A DNA stretch of 64,000 nucleotides, taken from NCBI GenBank assembly GCA_002914805.1, contig JXTB01000029.1, forward strand, positions 611,602 through 675,601, in the 5' to 3' direction. The stretch is from Parasponia andersonii (taxonomy: Eukaryota > Streptophyta > Magnoliopsida > Rosales > Cannabaceae). Below, piece by piece: positions 49,479-61,667 of this stretch (position 1 is its first letter; every line of letters starts with the position of its first letter). Under the pieces are notes generated by a model, which was not told the DNA's origin, searched no databases, and saw nothing but the letters and a program-made list of their open reading frames with translations. The position numbers were made by a program, and so were the translations under genes.

Positions 49479-50945
49479 TTAGATGTTAACATGACCTTTC
49501 TCCTTCAAGCTTTCTGCAGTGTTCCTTAGACTCACTTCCAAAGGAATAAATTTAACCCCCAAACTTTTTGCTTTCGAATCCGATACTTTGTACATTGGCC
49601 TGAGAAGCTTTCTATCTTCATATCTGCAAAACAAGGTAGTACATATTTATTCCTCAAAGAAGTTTCTAATACATCTGACTAACAAATCTAACTAATCCAT
49701 TGACTAATTACATACCTAACTAATCTATTGACTAATTACATAATCTGTCTAATTAATTACAACTAGCACACACGTTTTTTCTTTTTCACAGTAACCTGAA
49801 GCTCCAGTTACACACAACATCTTTCCTACTCTGCTCATCCTCAATTCACAGCCTAGGACTCTTTTGTTACAGACTGTATTGTAGTGAGAACTAATATTGG
49901 AGTTGTTGACTATAAAGCATGGATATGATGAAATATGAATTTAGTTGAGAAGTTCAAGTATAAAGTTCATAAAGGCACATTCTTGCAAGCAATTTTAACA
50001 AAAAAGAAATGAAAATATTTCTTTATGAGTATTCTTCTTATTCTTTTGGACTTTTGGCAATCACCAACTATGTCTTATTTGGCGCTGAGCAGCTGCACAC
50101 AGAATACAGATCAGAAATAGAATATTATATGTTTGAACCTATGTATGAATTATGGACACTTGTGCACTATGATTGGTTGACTTGATTACACTATCAGCAT
50201 GGTCAGAAACTACTAATTTATGAGTGCTTTGTCCATCTTTCAAGGGTTATGAGTCCAGCTTATAAATAAGAAAGAAATTCAAGCATAGCTCTATGCAATT
50301 TTAACCAAATAGTGGCTCCAACTAGGCAAATAGATTGAAAATGATAACTTACTTGTCGGGAACTTTCACAGAAGGGTAAAGATAATGGAAAATCTTCAAA
50401 GCCTCAGAAATATGGGCAATTGGTCCAGCCATACAGTATCTTCCACTAGCTGAAGCAACTTCAAATGCTTGAATATGTGCAATCTCATCATCTCTAACAT
50501 AAATAAATGTATAAACTCTAGGGAAATGTTTGAGCTCCTGCTCTCAAAGAAAAAGACAAAAAATCTGAGACTTGAATCAAAGTGTTGGTAATAGAACAAG
50601 CAGCAAAATTGTAGCTTCTAAAGGTCGTTTATTAACTTATTCTTAGAATACTAGTAGACAGTCTGCGTTGTTACTCATTTGGCCATGGGCCAAGTTGAGG
50701 AAAACCATTTGCTTCTTCAAGTTAGTAGAATCAATTACTAAATTAGCCGTTTGGACATCATTGTGTGAGACAGCTAGTATACCATTTAATTGATCCAGAA
50801 ACAGCTTCAGGATGGAATTAACAGTTAGCTGTAGGAGAGGACCGATAACAAATCCTGGATGAATGGTGACCAAATCAATAGCATCCTCTTTTGGGAATTT
50901 CCAAGCAGCCTCCTCAGCTAGAGTTCTGACAAGTGTATACCAGCG
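49479..50945 (-). pseudogene. Reductase copy 7, chimeric truncated pseudogene (exons 6, 5, 4 only)
   Basis: Exon 6 (49623-49479) is open: YEDRKLLRPMYKV to KGHVNI stop. Exon 5 (50537-50353) is 185 nt, a 2-nt deletion that brings TAG after TFP. Exon 4 (50945-50783) is open but reads RWYTLVRT, so catalytic Lys167 is Arg. Exons 3, 2 and 1 are absent. Between exons 6 and 5 lie the first 48 bp of another exon 1 and its promoter (49791 to about 50240). Exon 6 may therefore belong to one gene and exons 5-4 to another, joined by deletions. Exon 4 resembles copy 9 (RWYTL). No function is expected. Confidence 0.9.
49791..49838 (-). pseudogene. Relic of the start of reductase exon 1 inside copy 7
   Basis: From the ATG at 49838 it reads [16 protein letters not shown], then the match ends. 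The sequence to its right (49839 to about 50240) is family promoter DNA like 60914-61310. It shows where a deletion cut exon 1. Confidence 0.85.
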
Positions 50946-51340
50946 CTGAAAATGAAATTATATGATCATAAAAAAACATAAGAAAGCTGATGTACGTATA
51001 TACTACTTTTCTCCATATTGCAACCCATAAAAAATAGAGCTTTGTACAAGAGACATGGAGTAACTTAATGTAGAACATAAAATGCAACTTAAATTGATGT
51101 ATAAGCAAATCTAAAATGTATATACTACTGGCATTTTTCCTTTTTAACTGAAGAACTATAGAAAGCAACAATGTTAATTATTTCAATGCTTTCCAGCATC
51201 AGAGATGTAGCTAATAAACGTCATTATGAAAAAACGACATGCCACTGGGGAAACAACATCGCAGGCCACGTTCCCTTCTCCTTTCCTCGTCTCCCCCTCC
51301 CTAATCTTTCTCCTCTTATCTCATGCCTCTTTGTTGCCAA

Positions 51341-51371
<31 letters not shown>

Positions 51372-52304
51372 GCCATATGATTCGAAAAAAACTTCTTATG
51401 TCCATGAGAATGTCTACATTCAGAAGTGATAGTATGATTTGTCTCTTCTAACTAGAGTCTAGCATTGAACAGTTTCGCATTAAGAATGTTGAGAACGAAT
51501 GGACAGAAGGGTGGCATTGATCAAGGGTGGCATTGATCAAAGGGTTCTATAGAAAAATGACCAAAATTTGGGCCAAATTTAAATAAATATTTATTTTTTA
51601 AATGTTATAGCAAAATATCTGGTATATATATTTATATATTAAGTGTAAAATATTATATATTAATTATGAAAATTTATATACTCAGTACATTAATCGAACT
51701 TGAGTGTGAAAACATATATATCTTTGGTCATTTAACTATAAAATTAAAAAATAGACATCTACTTAATTATTCACCTAAATTTTTCTTCATTAGATTAAAT
51801 AAAAATACATGTATGTATATATAATTATCTTTACTCCAATATAAAATGGAAAAAAATCAGATACTAATACCAACTAATCAAAGGTATATTTACTAATCCG
51901 TAATGAAAAAAATCCAAAATTGAGTTATCCTCTTAATTTTACTAATTATGAATTTATATAAAGGATTTCTCAAAATTTGTATAATTTATGTGTAAGTAAA
52001 CACCTAAATAAATTGAAAAAAGAAAACCTTCTCTTATTTGATTCCCATTACGGTTAAACATGGCCATAATCTTGTTTAGAGTAACGAGAATGTTAAGCTA
52101 GAATAATGTTGCTAATTTGGCAAATCGGAATTGTACTCAACAAAACGCAGATAGTCAAAATCTAAGTTGTCTTTTTCTTGAAATCAACTTAATAGTATTA
52201 ATAAGAATATTAAAACACAAACTGATTAAAAGGGTACATAGAGTAATGTTTTATTTTGGAGTAACTTTTATTCATGGCAGTAATATTGCTTTCAAGGTCA
52301 TTTG
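50946..52304. other. Intron-3 remnant of copy 7 and repeats
   Basis: 50946-51165 is typical intron 3. 51216-51265 holds AAACGACATGCCAC and AACAACATCGC motifs. There is a (TA)n tract at 51342-51366. 51556-51740 is a diverged piece of the repeat seen at 43.9 kb. Exons 3-1 of copy 7 are not present here. Confidence 0.5.
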
Positions 52305-52559
52305 TCAAGACTTAAAGCTTGAGGAAACCCTTTTCTCCTTGAGGCTTTTAATGGTATCCCTTAGAGTCACTTTGAAAGGAATGAAATTTATTCCCAAACT
52401 GCTTGCTTTCTCTGTTGATACTTGATACTTGGGCATTGGAGGCTTGTAACCTTCGCAACTGCAAAAAACACCAACTCTATTTTTCAGGACACAATACATA
52501 TTTCAATGAACTTATTTCGTTGCGTAGAATGTTTACTCTTATACAATTTTTCAAATACC

Positions 52560-53110
52560 GTTAAGATATCTTAAATTATTAATGCTCTTTTAAAATGCCA
52601 TTTCTCCGACACCAATGTGAATGTCGTTTCTCTGACCCCAATAATTGACACGTCGTTTTATTAATGTAGGACAACAACATCTGAGAAAAAAAGAACGACA
52701 GATCGATCACCAGTTCCATAAATAAACAACATCAGGCCATTCAAATCTCTGGGAGAAAGGATATGCTGCCGGGGATAAGCGACATTTGTATGAAAACGTA
52801 TATGTCGTTTTACTTCATGATGTGTCGTTTGCCAGTAGAGGAAAACGACATCTAAAATACATGATGTGCCTGTGAAGACGACCTATAATACAAACTAGAA
52901 GTCGTTTTTAATGTTGATGACTTATAAATAAATGATATTAAGCGACACTATTTTATATTTCAAAAAGGAAAAGGCCTTTATATCCAATTTTGTCTATGAA
53001 ACAAACGACATCTCAGGTTTAACCATATGTATTATAAACGACGAGTTTTCTGATTCCGAGCAAATGGCATGTCTTTCAGAATAACGTTTTATGATTCCAA
53101 ACAAACAATA
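52560..53110. repeat. ACGACAT/ATGTCGTTT-rich insertion in intron 5 of copy 8
   Basis: At least ten occurrences of (A)ACGACA or TGTCGTTT words in both orientations over about 550 bp, in an intron that is otherwise about 200-400 bp in sister copies. It resembles the subterminal repeat zones of CACTA-type DNA transposons, but no CACTA end is visible, so the class is inferred. Confidence 0.55.
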
Positions 53111-54853
53111 TATCGATTTTACTTGTAAATTAGCAAATATTCCGTAGAAGCAGCCAGAAAGTATCTATGTATATATACTGATTGGTTCATCGTTGAAAGG
53201 AAAATGAGAATGAAAAATTAATATTAATAATAATAACAAAACATGTTAAGTCCTTATTTAGTTGAAACCAAAAATACATAAAAGAAGACTTAAAAGAACA
53301 TATCAAGATATATATAGACAAAATTGGGAAAAAAAAATCTGGTAGTTTCTTATCTTACTTTTCATGAAGGCTCAAAGTGGGATATAATTCTCTTAAAATC
53401 TCCAGAGACTCGGACAAATGCGCTATGTCAACAACTTAACAATGTCTTCCACTAGCTGAAGCAACTTCAAATTCTTGAACATGTACATAAGCAACATCTC
53501 TAACATCAACATACCTATAAACCATATTGGGAAACGTTTGAGCTCCTGCAACCAAAAGCAAAAGGAGTGAAAAAATTACCAAGTCAATTACGCGTTTCGA
53601 CTGCATGGTGTGATGAAACCAGTGAAATGAGAAGGATCTCTTGCAAAACTTTACCATTTATTTGATTCAAAATCATCTCTACACTTTCACTCAGAGTTGG
53701 TGCTAAGATTGGACCAATAACATAGCCTGGAAGTAATGTGACCAGGTCGATTCGGTTTTCTTTATCAAATTCCCAAGCAGCCTGCTCGGCTAGAATTTTT
53801 GAAAGCATATACCAAAGCTGTCAAAAAGGAAAACACAAGACCATAAACATACGAGACAGAATATCAAATAAACTACTGAACACAAGACTTTGACAAAGAA
53901 TTAGAAAAAAGGAGTTGTAGTACATCTACTACTGTGTTGCAATATAAGATATATAAAAGATATTAGAAGAGCAAAAAGTACAAACATGCATGCTCTCAAC
54001 TTCTCACAATAGGCAGAATCAGAAAACCATGTCTCATCGAGAACCACATCAGCGGTCAGAGGTTTTCCATTGTACGTTGCTGCAGCCATGGAAGATATTA
54101 GAACTACTCTCTTCTCAGTTGGAACTTTCGCACATGATCTCTGAACATTGAGTGTTCCCTTCACTGCAGGGTCAACTAGTTCGGCCTGAAAATATGAATG
54201 ACAAACAGAATGAATGCAGAATTTTGAACTAATTGTTCCATGACTAAACCATTGAAGGATTGTACAGACTTTTATGTGAGGAAAGTCTAAAAATTAGAAA
54301 AACGTACAGAAGTGACCTTTGTGACAGTATCTGAGAGCATAAATGGTGAAGCAGTGTGAAAAACACTTTCACACCCATCAACTACAGCATCGAAATACTC
54401 TTCTTCCAATAAATTTCCCTTCACCAAATGAAGCCTTTCCTTAGCTACGTCTAGCGAAAGCAAGTGTTTTGTTTTCTTTGACTAATCTGTAGTGTTTCTA
54501 CACATAATTGGATCAAACCAAATGTGTCATGTCAACTAAAGGAAAACACACAATGCATGAACTATTGAATCTGAACTCTTCACTGACTTAGCTGATTATA
54601 AGCCAATATTAATTGCTAAATTTCTTAATTTGTAAAGCTTACTTTGGTATATAGCTCTACAGCCATCTTATTCGAATCATTTTAGCGAATACTTCACTCC
54701 TTTCAAAGTTTTATGCAACTGATAACAAGTACTAATCTGATGGGAATTTTGCATGGATGATAATAAGAATAAAATTGTCATAAAGTATAGAATCTGGGGT
54801 TAAAATTTTTATTTTGGGGAACAACAGTCAAAACACATAATTTAAGAGTGAAA

Positions 54854-55356
54854 TGTTAGAATTTTGGCTTGTTAGTTTTTGTGATTGTTTTGTACTTTGT
54901 CCCACATCACTTGTGTATGAATATTTAGAGTCTACAGTTGGCTATAAATAAAGTCTTCTGCAATTGATTTTTAATCATCCCAAAATTAATTTTCCTATTA
55001 GCGAGGACCTTTATTCCTAAGAACTTCCATACTTTTGTTTTTACCATTTTTCTTATTTGTTTCCGGGTTTTTTGCATTATAGTCCAGATTTTATATTTCC
55101 TCTTTTTGAAGTTAGTTTTCTTATTTGTTTCTGAGTTTTTTGCATTATAGTCCAGATTTTGTATTTTCTCTTTTTGAAGTTAGTGAAGTGGTCAGGTAGT
55201 TTGTCGAACCTCGCTAAATTTTGTGTTCTCCTTTATTTTTGCATTTAGTATTTTCTGCACATTTTCTGCTTTTGTTAATTTCAATAGCTGGTTGGTAGTT
55301 TATATTTAATATTATCTTAGTATTAAATATAAGCATTTGGAGTAGTTGTGCTTCCA
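54854..55356 (+). repeat. Copia 5' LTR with TATA box
   Basis: Begins TGTTAGAATTTTGGC and ends CTTCCA directly before the primer site at 55357. TATAAATA at 54943-54950 is a likely Pol II core promoter. An internal duplication ('TTTTTTGCATTATAGTCC' at about 55068 and 55139) makes it longer than the 3' LTR. Confidence 0.88.
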
Positions 55357-55449
55357 TGGTATCAGAGCAACAGGTTCTCCCTAGGTTTTATTTTGTAGCC
55401 AAATTAGCAAAATTGTCAGAATTTTTGTCAATACCGGCAAAGACGAAAA

Positions 55450-58400
55450 TGGCGACTAGTGCAAAAATCGATGTGGAGAAATTTGATGGCTGAAATAACT
55501 TCGGCTTGTGACAGTACGAGGTATTGGATGGTTTATGTCAACAAGATCAAGATATTGCTCTAGAGGAGACGAAATCGGAGAAGATAAATGATAAAGAATG
55601 GGAAATGATCAATCGTTAAGCTTATGGTACGATCTGCCCATGTCTTTATAGAGAACAGAAGTATTTATTCATGAGGGAGACTTTTGCAAGTAAGTTGTGG
55701 AAGGTGCTCGAGAATAAGTACATGAAGAAGAGTAATGAGAACCAGTTATACTTGAAGAAGAGACTTTATTGCCTTCAGTTGAAGCCTGGTACGACTATCG
55801 GTGACCATATTGATACTTTCAACCAGTTGATTACAGATTTGTTGAATTTGGATGAAACCTTCAATGATGAGGATAAAGCAATGTTGCTGATTGGGTCCCT
55901 TCTTGATGAGTTAGATCATCTCTATATTATATTGCTTTATGGGAAGAAAAAAATTATCCTTCGATGAAGTGAGTGCTACATTATACAATCATGAGATTTA
56001 GAAGAAAGATCAGAAGGAGAATAGGGATGTGCCAGCAGAAGCACTTACATGATTGTATTCGGAAGAAAGATTAGAAGGAGGATAATGATGTGCCAGTAGA
56101 AGCGCTTATAACAAGAAGACGTAGTCAAAGCTGTAAGCAGGAGAAAAGGGGTAGATCTCATTTGAAGGAAAGACCTGGTAAAGATGAATGTGCCTTTGTA
56201 TTAAGAAAGGGTATTGGAAGAAAGATTGTCCGAAGTTACAGAATAAAGGCAAGAGCAAAACTACTTCTGATGCATATGTAGCTGAAGTTGAAGATGATGA
56301 GTCAAATTTTGCTTTAGTTAGTCAGCCGATGTGTCCTCACAAGGAGTGGTTCTTTAACTTTGAAGAGCTAAATGATGGATTTATTTACATGGGAAATGAT
56401 GAATCATGTAAAACAACTAGGGTAAGTTCAATTCAATTGAAAAATCATAATGGATCGACTAAAATTCTGGCAGATGTTCAGTATGTACCGAAATTGAAGA
56501 AGAATCTCATCTCTTTGGGAGCTTTAGAATCTAAAGGCTTTGCTATGACTATACGAGATAGGATTCTAAAAGTCACTTCAGGCTCTTTAGTGGTGATAAA
56601 AGGTACAAGAAGAAATAACTTATATTACTACAATGATTGTACGGTTATTGGATCAATTGCTGCGGTTTCTGAAGATGATAAAGCGTCATGAATTACTAGG
56701 TTATGGTATATGCATTTGGGACATGCAGGAGAAAAAGTTTTCTTTAGTTTGGTGAAGCAAAGCTTACTGAAAGGAGCGAAGCCCTGCAAGTTGGACTTTT
56801 GTAAATACTGTATTCTGGAAAAAACAGGAGTGAAGTTCGGCATAACAATTCACAATACTGAGGGTATTCTAGATTATGTTCATTCAAATATATGGGGACC
56901 TACCAAGATAGCTTCTTTGGGAGGTATGCACTATTTTGTTACTTTTATCAATGACTTTTCTATAAGAGTTTGGGTATATGTAATGAAAAATAAGGATGAC
57001 ATGCTTGAAGTTTTCCTTAAATAGAAAAAGATGATTGAGACTCAAACGGATAGAAAGATCAAATAACTTCGATCAGACAACAGTAGAGAATATAGGAGTG
57101 ATCCACTTTTGGGAGTTTGTCAGCCTGAAGGTATTGTGTGTCACTTTACAATTAGAAAAACACCACAATAGAATGGGGTGGTAGAACGCATGAATCTGAC
57201 TTTGTTGGAGAAGATTCGGTGTATGTTATCCAATGTTAGGTTGGGCAAAAATTTTTGGGTTAACGTAACTACGTATATGTGTCATCTCATTAATTGTTTA
57301 CCATCGACTACAATTGGAGATAAAACCTCTCTTAAGATATAGTCTGGAAAACCTGCTAGCGATTATGATTATTTACATGTCTTTGGTTTCACTGCCTATT
57401 ATCATGTGAAAGAATCCAAATTGGATCCAAGAGCTAAAAAAGCATTATTTATAGACATCAACTTAGGTCTAAAGGGATACCGACTTTAGTGTCTAAGTTT
57501 GAGGAAGATTTTATTTAGCAAGGAAGTTACTTTTAATAAGTCTACCATGTTGAAAAAGGTAACAGAAAACCAAGAGAATACCACATTAATATTCTGCAGC
57601 AGGTGGAGCCTAATCGGCAGTAGGTGGAGTTTGAGAAAACGACAACACTAGTCCTAGCCAATGTTGTTGAAAATAATGACGACACTCCATTAGCAGAGGA
57701 GGACACTGAAGATGAAGAAGAGGTTCTGGCCCAAAAGCCTCAACAACAGCAAGAATCAATTGCACGTAATAAGTCAAGACGTGAAATTCGTAAACATATT
57801 CGATTTGTTGAAATGGTGGCCTATGCACTTCCCATTGTATATGATAATGTTCCTTCCACGTACAAAGATGTAGTCAAAAGTTTCGAAAATGAACAGTGGA
57901 AAAAAGCAATGGAGGAAGAAATGCAGTCTCTTCAGAAGAATGAAACTTGGTAGCTAGCTCAACTACCGAAGAATCAGAAGGCAATTGGATGCAAATGGGT
58001 ATATGCAAAGAAAGAAGGATTTCTTGATAAGAATGATATTCGTTTCAAGGCAAGATTGGTAGCAAAAGATTACGCTCAGTTAGAGGGAATTGATTACAAT
58101 GAAGTATTTTCTCTAGTCGTTAAACATTCCTCCATTAGAATTTTTTTAGCCTTGGTAACGTAGTTTGATCTTGAACTAGTTCAATTGAATGTGAAAACTC
58201 TGTTTCTACACGGTGATTTGGAAGAGAAAATTTATATGTCTCAGCCAAAAGGATTCAAGGTTGCTAAAAAAGAAAATTAGGTTTATAAACTGAAAAGATT
58301 GCTTTATGGGCTGAAACAATCACTAAGGCAGTGGTACAAGCGATTTGATCAGTTTATGATGGTTCAGAAGTACATAAGAAGTGAGTTTGATAGTTGTATA

Positions 58401-59330
58401 TATTTTCATAGGCTAAAAGGTAAGTCTTTCATTTATCTACTCTTATATGTTGACGATATGTTAATATCTTCGAGGAGTCAAGACGAAATTAAGAAGTTGA
58501 AGACTCAGTTGAATCAAGAGTTTAAGAAGAAGGATCTTGGTGAAGCAAAGAAGATTCTCGGTATGGAGATTAGCAGAGATAGAGGGAGAGGCAAGGTTAA
58601 TTTGACTCAAAGCAAAATCTAAAGAAAGTATTATAGCGTTTTGGTATGACTAAACAATCAAAACCTATTAGTACACCGCTTGCTCCTCGTTTTAAGCTTA
58701 GTGCATCTTTGTCCCTGAGTACAGATACAGAGTGAGAGTATATGTCACAAGTTCCGTATTCAAATATAGTTGGTAGCTTGATGTATGTGATGGAATATAC
58801 GAAACTCGAGTTGTGAGCAAGTTTATGCATGATCCGAGTAAAGATCATTGGTAAACTGTGAAATAGATTCTATAGTACTTATTGAAGATTGTAGATGTTG
58901 GTCTGGTTTTTGAGAGGGATGATAGACTTGGTCAGTGTGCGGTTAGTTATGTTGATTCTGATTACATTGGTGATTTGGATAAATGTCGATCAACTACTGG
59001 ATATATATTCATATTTGCAAGAGCACCAATCAGTTGAAAGTCTACTTTACAGTCTACAGTTGCTTTGTCTACTACAGAGGCAGAGTACATAGTAGTTACA
59101 GAGGCTGTGAAGGAAATTATTTAGTTATAAGGATAACTGGAAGAGCTAGGAGTTGTTCAAGAGTATGTCTATATTTATTTTGATAGTCAGAGTATCATTC
59201 ACTTAGCGAAGAATCTAATATACCATATATATACGAAGCATATTAATGTCTGACGTCACTTTGTGCAAGAGATTATTGATGAATGAAAGATACTGCTTCA
59301 GAAGATTGGAACTTCTGAGAATCCTGCGGA
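55450..59330 (+). pseudogene. Copia gag-pol (degenerate)
   Basis: Gag starts MATSAKIDVEKFDG at 55450 but meets a stop at once; FASKLWKVLENKYM and LKKRLYCLQL follow near 55690. The zinc knuckle near 56188-56230 reads CLCIKKGYWKKDC, with Tyr for the usual His. The protease region near 56330-56690 lacks the DSGAS active site but keeps VPKLKKNLISLG. The integrase zinc region reads MHLGHAGEK then DFCKYCILEK. Reverse transcriptase (57960-58620) has GCKWVYAKKEG and LLYVDDMLI, an intact YVDD box. RNase H (58680-59330) has YVDSDYIGD and STTEAEYI. At least ten stops and several frameshifts are present. Confidence 0.9.
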
Positions 59331-59503
59331 TATGATGACCAATGTGGTGACATCAATCAAGTTCAATCATTGTTTGAACTTGATCAATATCTTGCAAGTT
59401 TGATGGCACCTTTCGGGGTACAAAATGGCATTGCTGTAATGGATAGAGGATATATAAATTGGGGAAATTTGGGTGGGACATGCTAACTCGCCAAGGTAAA
59501 GAT

Positions 59504-59872
59504 TGTTAGAATTTTGGCTTGTTAGTTTTTGTAACTGTTTTGTATTTTGTCTCATATCGCTTGTGTATGAATATTTATGGTCTACAATTGGCTATAAATA
59601 AGACCTTCTACAATTGGTTTTTAATCATCATAAAATCAGTTTTCCTATTAGAGAGGACCTTTATTCTTAAGGACTTCCATAGTTTTGTTTTTACCATCTT
59701 TCCTATTTGTGTAATTTACTGAATTTCGCTAAATTTTGTATTCTCTTTTATTTTCACATTTAGTATTTTCTGCGCATTTTTTGTTTTTGTTAATTTTAAT
59801 AATTAGTTATTAGTTTATATTTAAAATTATCTTAGTATTAAATATAAACATTTAAAGTAATTGTGCGTTGCA
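59504..59872 (+). repeat. Copia 3' LTR
   Basis: Begins TGTTAGAATTTTGGC and ends GCGTTGCA. It aligns to 54854-55356 but lacks the internal duplication. Intron 1 of copy 8 and exon 1 follow within about 75 bp. Confidence 0.87.
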
Positions 59873-60069
59873 CAACATGGAAAACAATGAAGGTAGCATA
59901 ATCTTGAACAAGTTGAAAAGGAAAAACAGAGTAAAAGCACTAACTTGGGTCACGAACAGAGGGAGGCTTTGACAGTGTATCCATGTCGTAACAACAGCTT
60001 CACCAGCCATGAAGCTATGTACCCTGTAGCTCCTGTTACTACACACACCAACTTCCCTTCTCCACTCAT

Positions 60070-61667
60070 TATCTCTCTCTAATCTCAACAACTCAGGATC
60101 TTTACTACTGGTTGTTCTTGCTTCTGAGCACTTATATATACATACGTATATATAAGAGGGCGGCAACATGAGCCTTCCAACATTCAAATAAACAAGTTGG
60201 AGATGTCCAATGAATGTGAATGATCATTGCATACGTTGCTACTAAATTAGTTTGACCATTTTTTTTTTTTTTTGACAAAAAGCAGACTTTTTTCTTCTAT
60301 TTTTTAAGTAATTCATCTTTTGGACATGGACATCATTGATTACGTCTTTCTTGAGTAGTGACAACCATAATAAGTTCATTTTGGCCCATATGTAATAACC
60401 AATCAAAGTGACAGGGCATGGCATTTTAACTTTACCATAATCTGCACTTGAGACAGTATGGTCCATGATAATTTGGTGACTAACTTTGTCATTTTTTTAA
60501 AATTAAGACCAAATATTCATCTCTCTACAGTTGAAGTTCCATTAATTTCTAGTTAAATGTTTGCTTTTATGCAAATATAAGAGAAAACCAATGAAAGAAA
60601 GCCATAAAACTTATCCATCTAAAAATATCCCGTGCTTTGCTAATTTTCTTTTTTCTTTTTTCTTTTTTTTTTTCCTTACTCTTGTACATGAGCCAGGTTT
60701 GGAACTATCTGACAAGTATAATTTGTGAGCACTTTCTTAACCCGAGATGGATTAATATAAAATCGACTATTCCAACGACCGAAAAAAAAAATGGTAATAT
60801 AAGCAGATGGATTAAGTAGATCCAATTTCTATTTCTTAAAAATAAGCCAAGAAAAATTTAAAAAAAATTGTAAAATGACATGTAACACACACCACCTTTC
60901 CTACTCTGCTCATCCTCTCTATTTTACAGCCTAGGGTGGTACTTGTAGTACGGACTAGGATTAGAGCTGTTGACTGGAAATGACGGAATATTAATATGAA
61001 TTCTGTTGACTAGTTTTAAGGTGAGAGTTTCTGAAGGAACAGTTTCACAGGCAATTTTAACAAATGAAAGAAAATATTTCTTCTTTTTATGAGTATTTTT
61101 CTTAAATTTTTGGTCTTTCATAAATCACCAAATATGTCTTATTTGAATCCTAAGTAGCTGCACACACAATACTGATCATATATAGAATATGATATGTTTG
61201 AATCTATGTATAAATCATGAATACTTGTGTCGCTATGATTGGTTGACTTGATTACATTATGAGGGGTCACTAAATACTAATTTAAGAGTTTTTTGTCTAT
61301 CTAAACAGGGTTTAAGTCTTCAGAAACCAAATAATAATAAGAATAATAATTCTAGTGTGACTTTGGTTACATAGTTACTATTGGTCATCAGCTTATTGGT
61401 TCAAATTAGTTATAGAGAATTTCACCGTAGAGGAACACTATAGATTTGCTTTTGTATGTTATTTAAATCACTTTGCTGGCCTTTCCCAGTCAATTTTTTT
61501 TTATTCATAGTAAAATGAAGCCAATGAATGTTGGAATTCAAAACACATCATATTTCAAGTTGCAGATCCATATATTTTACATGCTTATCCAACTATCCTA
61601 AAATGGTGTAGGAATGATAATGCAGCTTTGAATTACGTAAGGTTGAGCAACAGTAGAGCGTCCTATA
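60070..61667. other. Promoter of copy 8, exon-1 scrap and 3' flank of copy 9
   Basis: 60070-60880 has the CT-rich leader, (AT)-rich DNA and T or A runs. 60914-61310 is family promoter DNA like 49839-50240. 61320-61660 is 3' flank like 49100-49470. No complete gene is seen. Confidence 0.5.
60882..60913 (-). pseudogene. Relic of the first ~11 codons of reductase exon 1
   Basis: From the ATG at 60913 it reads [11 protein letters not shown], and the match ends at about 60882. It is associated with a well-preserved promoter-like region to its right, as at 49791-49838. A truncated copy. Confidence 0.8.

Larger units (their letters stand above)
54854..59872 (+). mobile_element. Ty1/Copia retrotransposon (Tork/TNT1-like), decayed, in intron 1 of copy 8
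   Basis: LTRs at 54854-55356 and 59504-59872 flank an internal region with gag, protease, integrase, reverse transcriptase and RNase H in Copia order. The primer site TGGTATCAGAGC follows the 5' LTR at 55351+6. The insertion is in the opposite orientation to the host pseudogene. No clean 5-bp duplication is seen (left flank TGAAA, right CAACA). LTR divergence by eye is about one base in ten over the first 150 bp, so it is old. Confidence 0.92.
52305..60069 (-). pseudogene. Reductase copy 8, pseudogene split by a Copia element in intron 1
   Basis: Exons: 60069-59945, 54486-54317, 54185-53994, 53817-53655, 53545-53359 and 52458-52305. Exon 1 is 125 instead of 118 nt: one extra codon plus a 4-nt insertion that shifts the frame after VKAS. 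Exon 2 opens with TAG (54484-54482). Exon 5 has TAA (53438-53436) after GRHC. The exon-3 donor is GC rather than GT. Exon 3 reads VVLISS (Thr to Ile beside the catalytic Ser) and exon 4 [11 protein letters not shown]. Intron 5 is enlarged by an ACGACAT-rich insertion and intron 1 by the 5-kb Copia element. This is the most diverged copy, and no function is expected. Confidence 0.92.
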
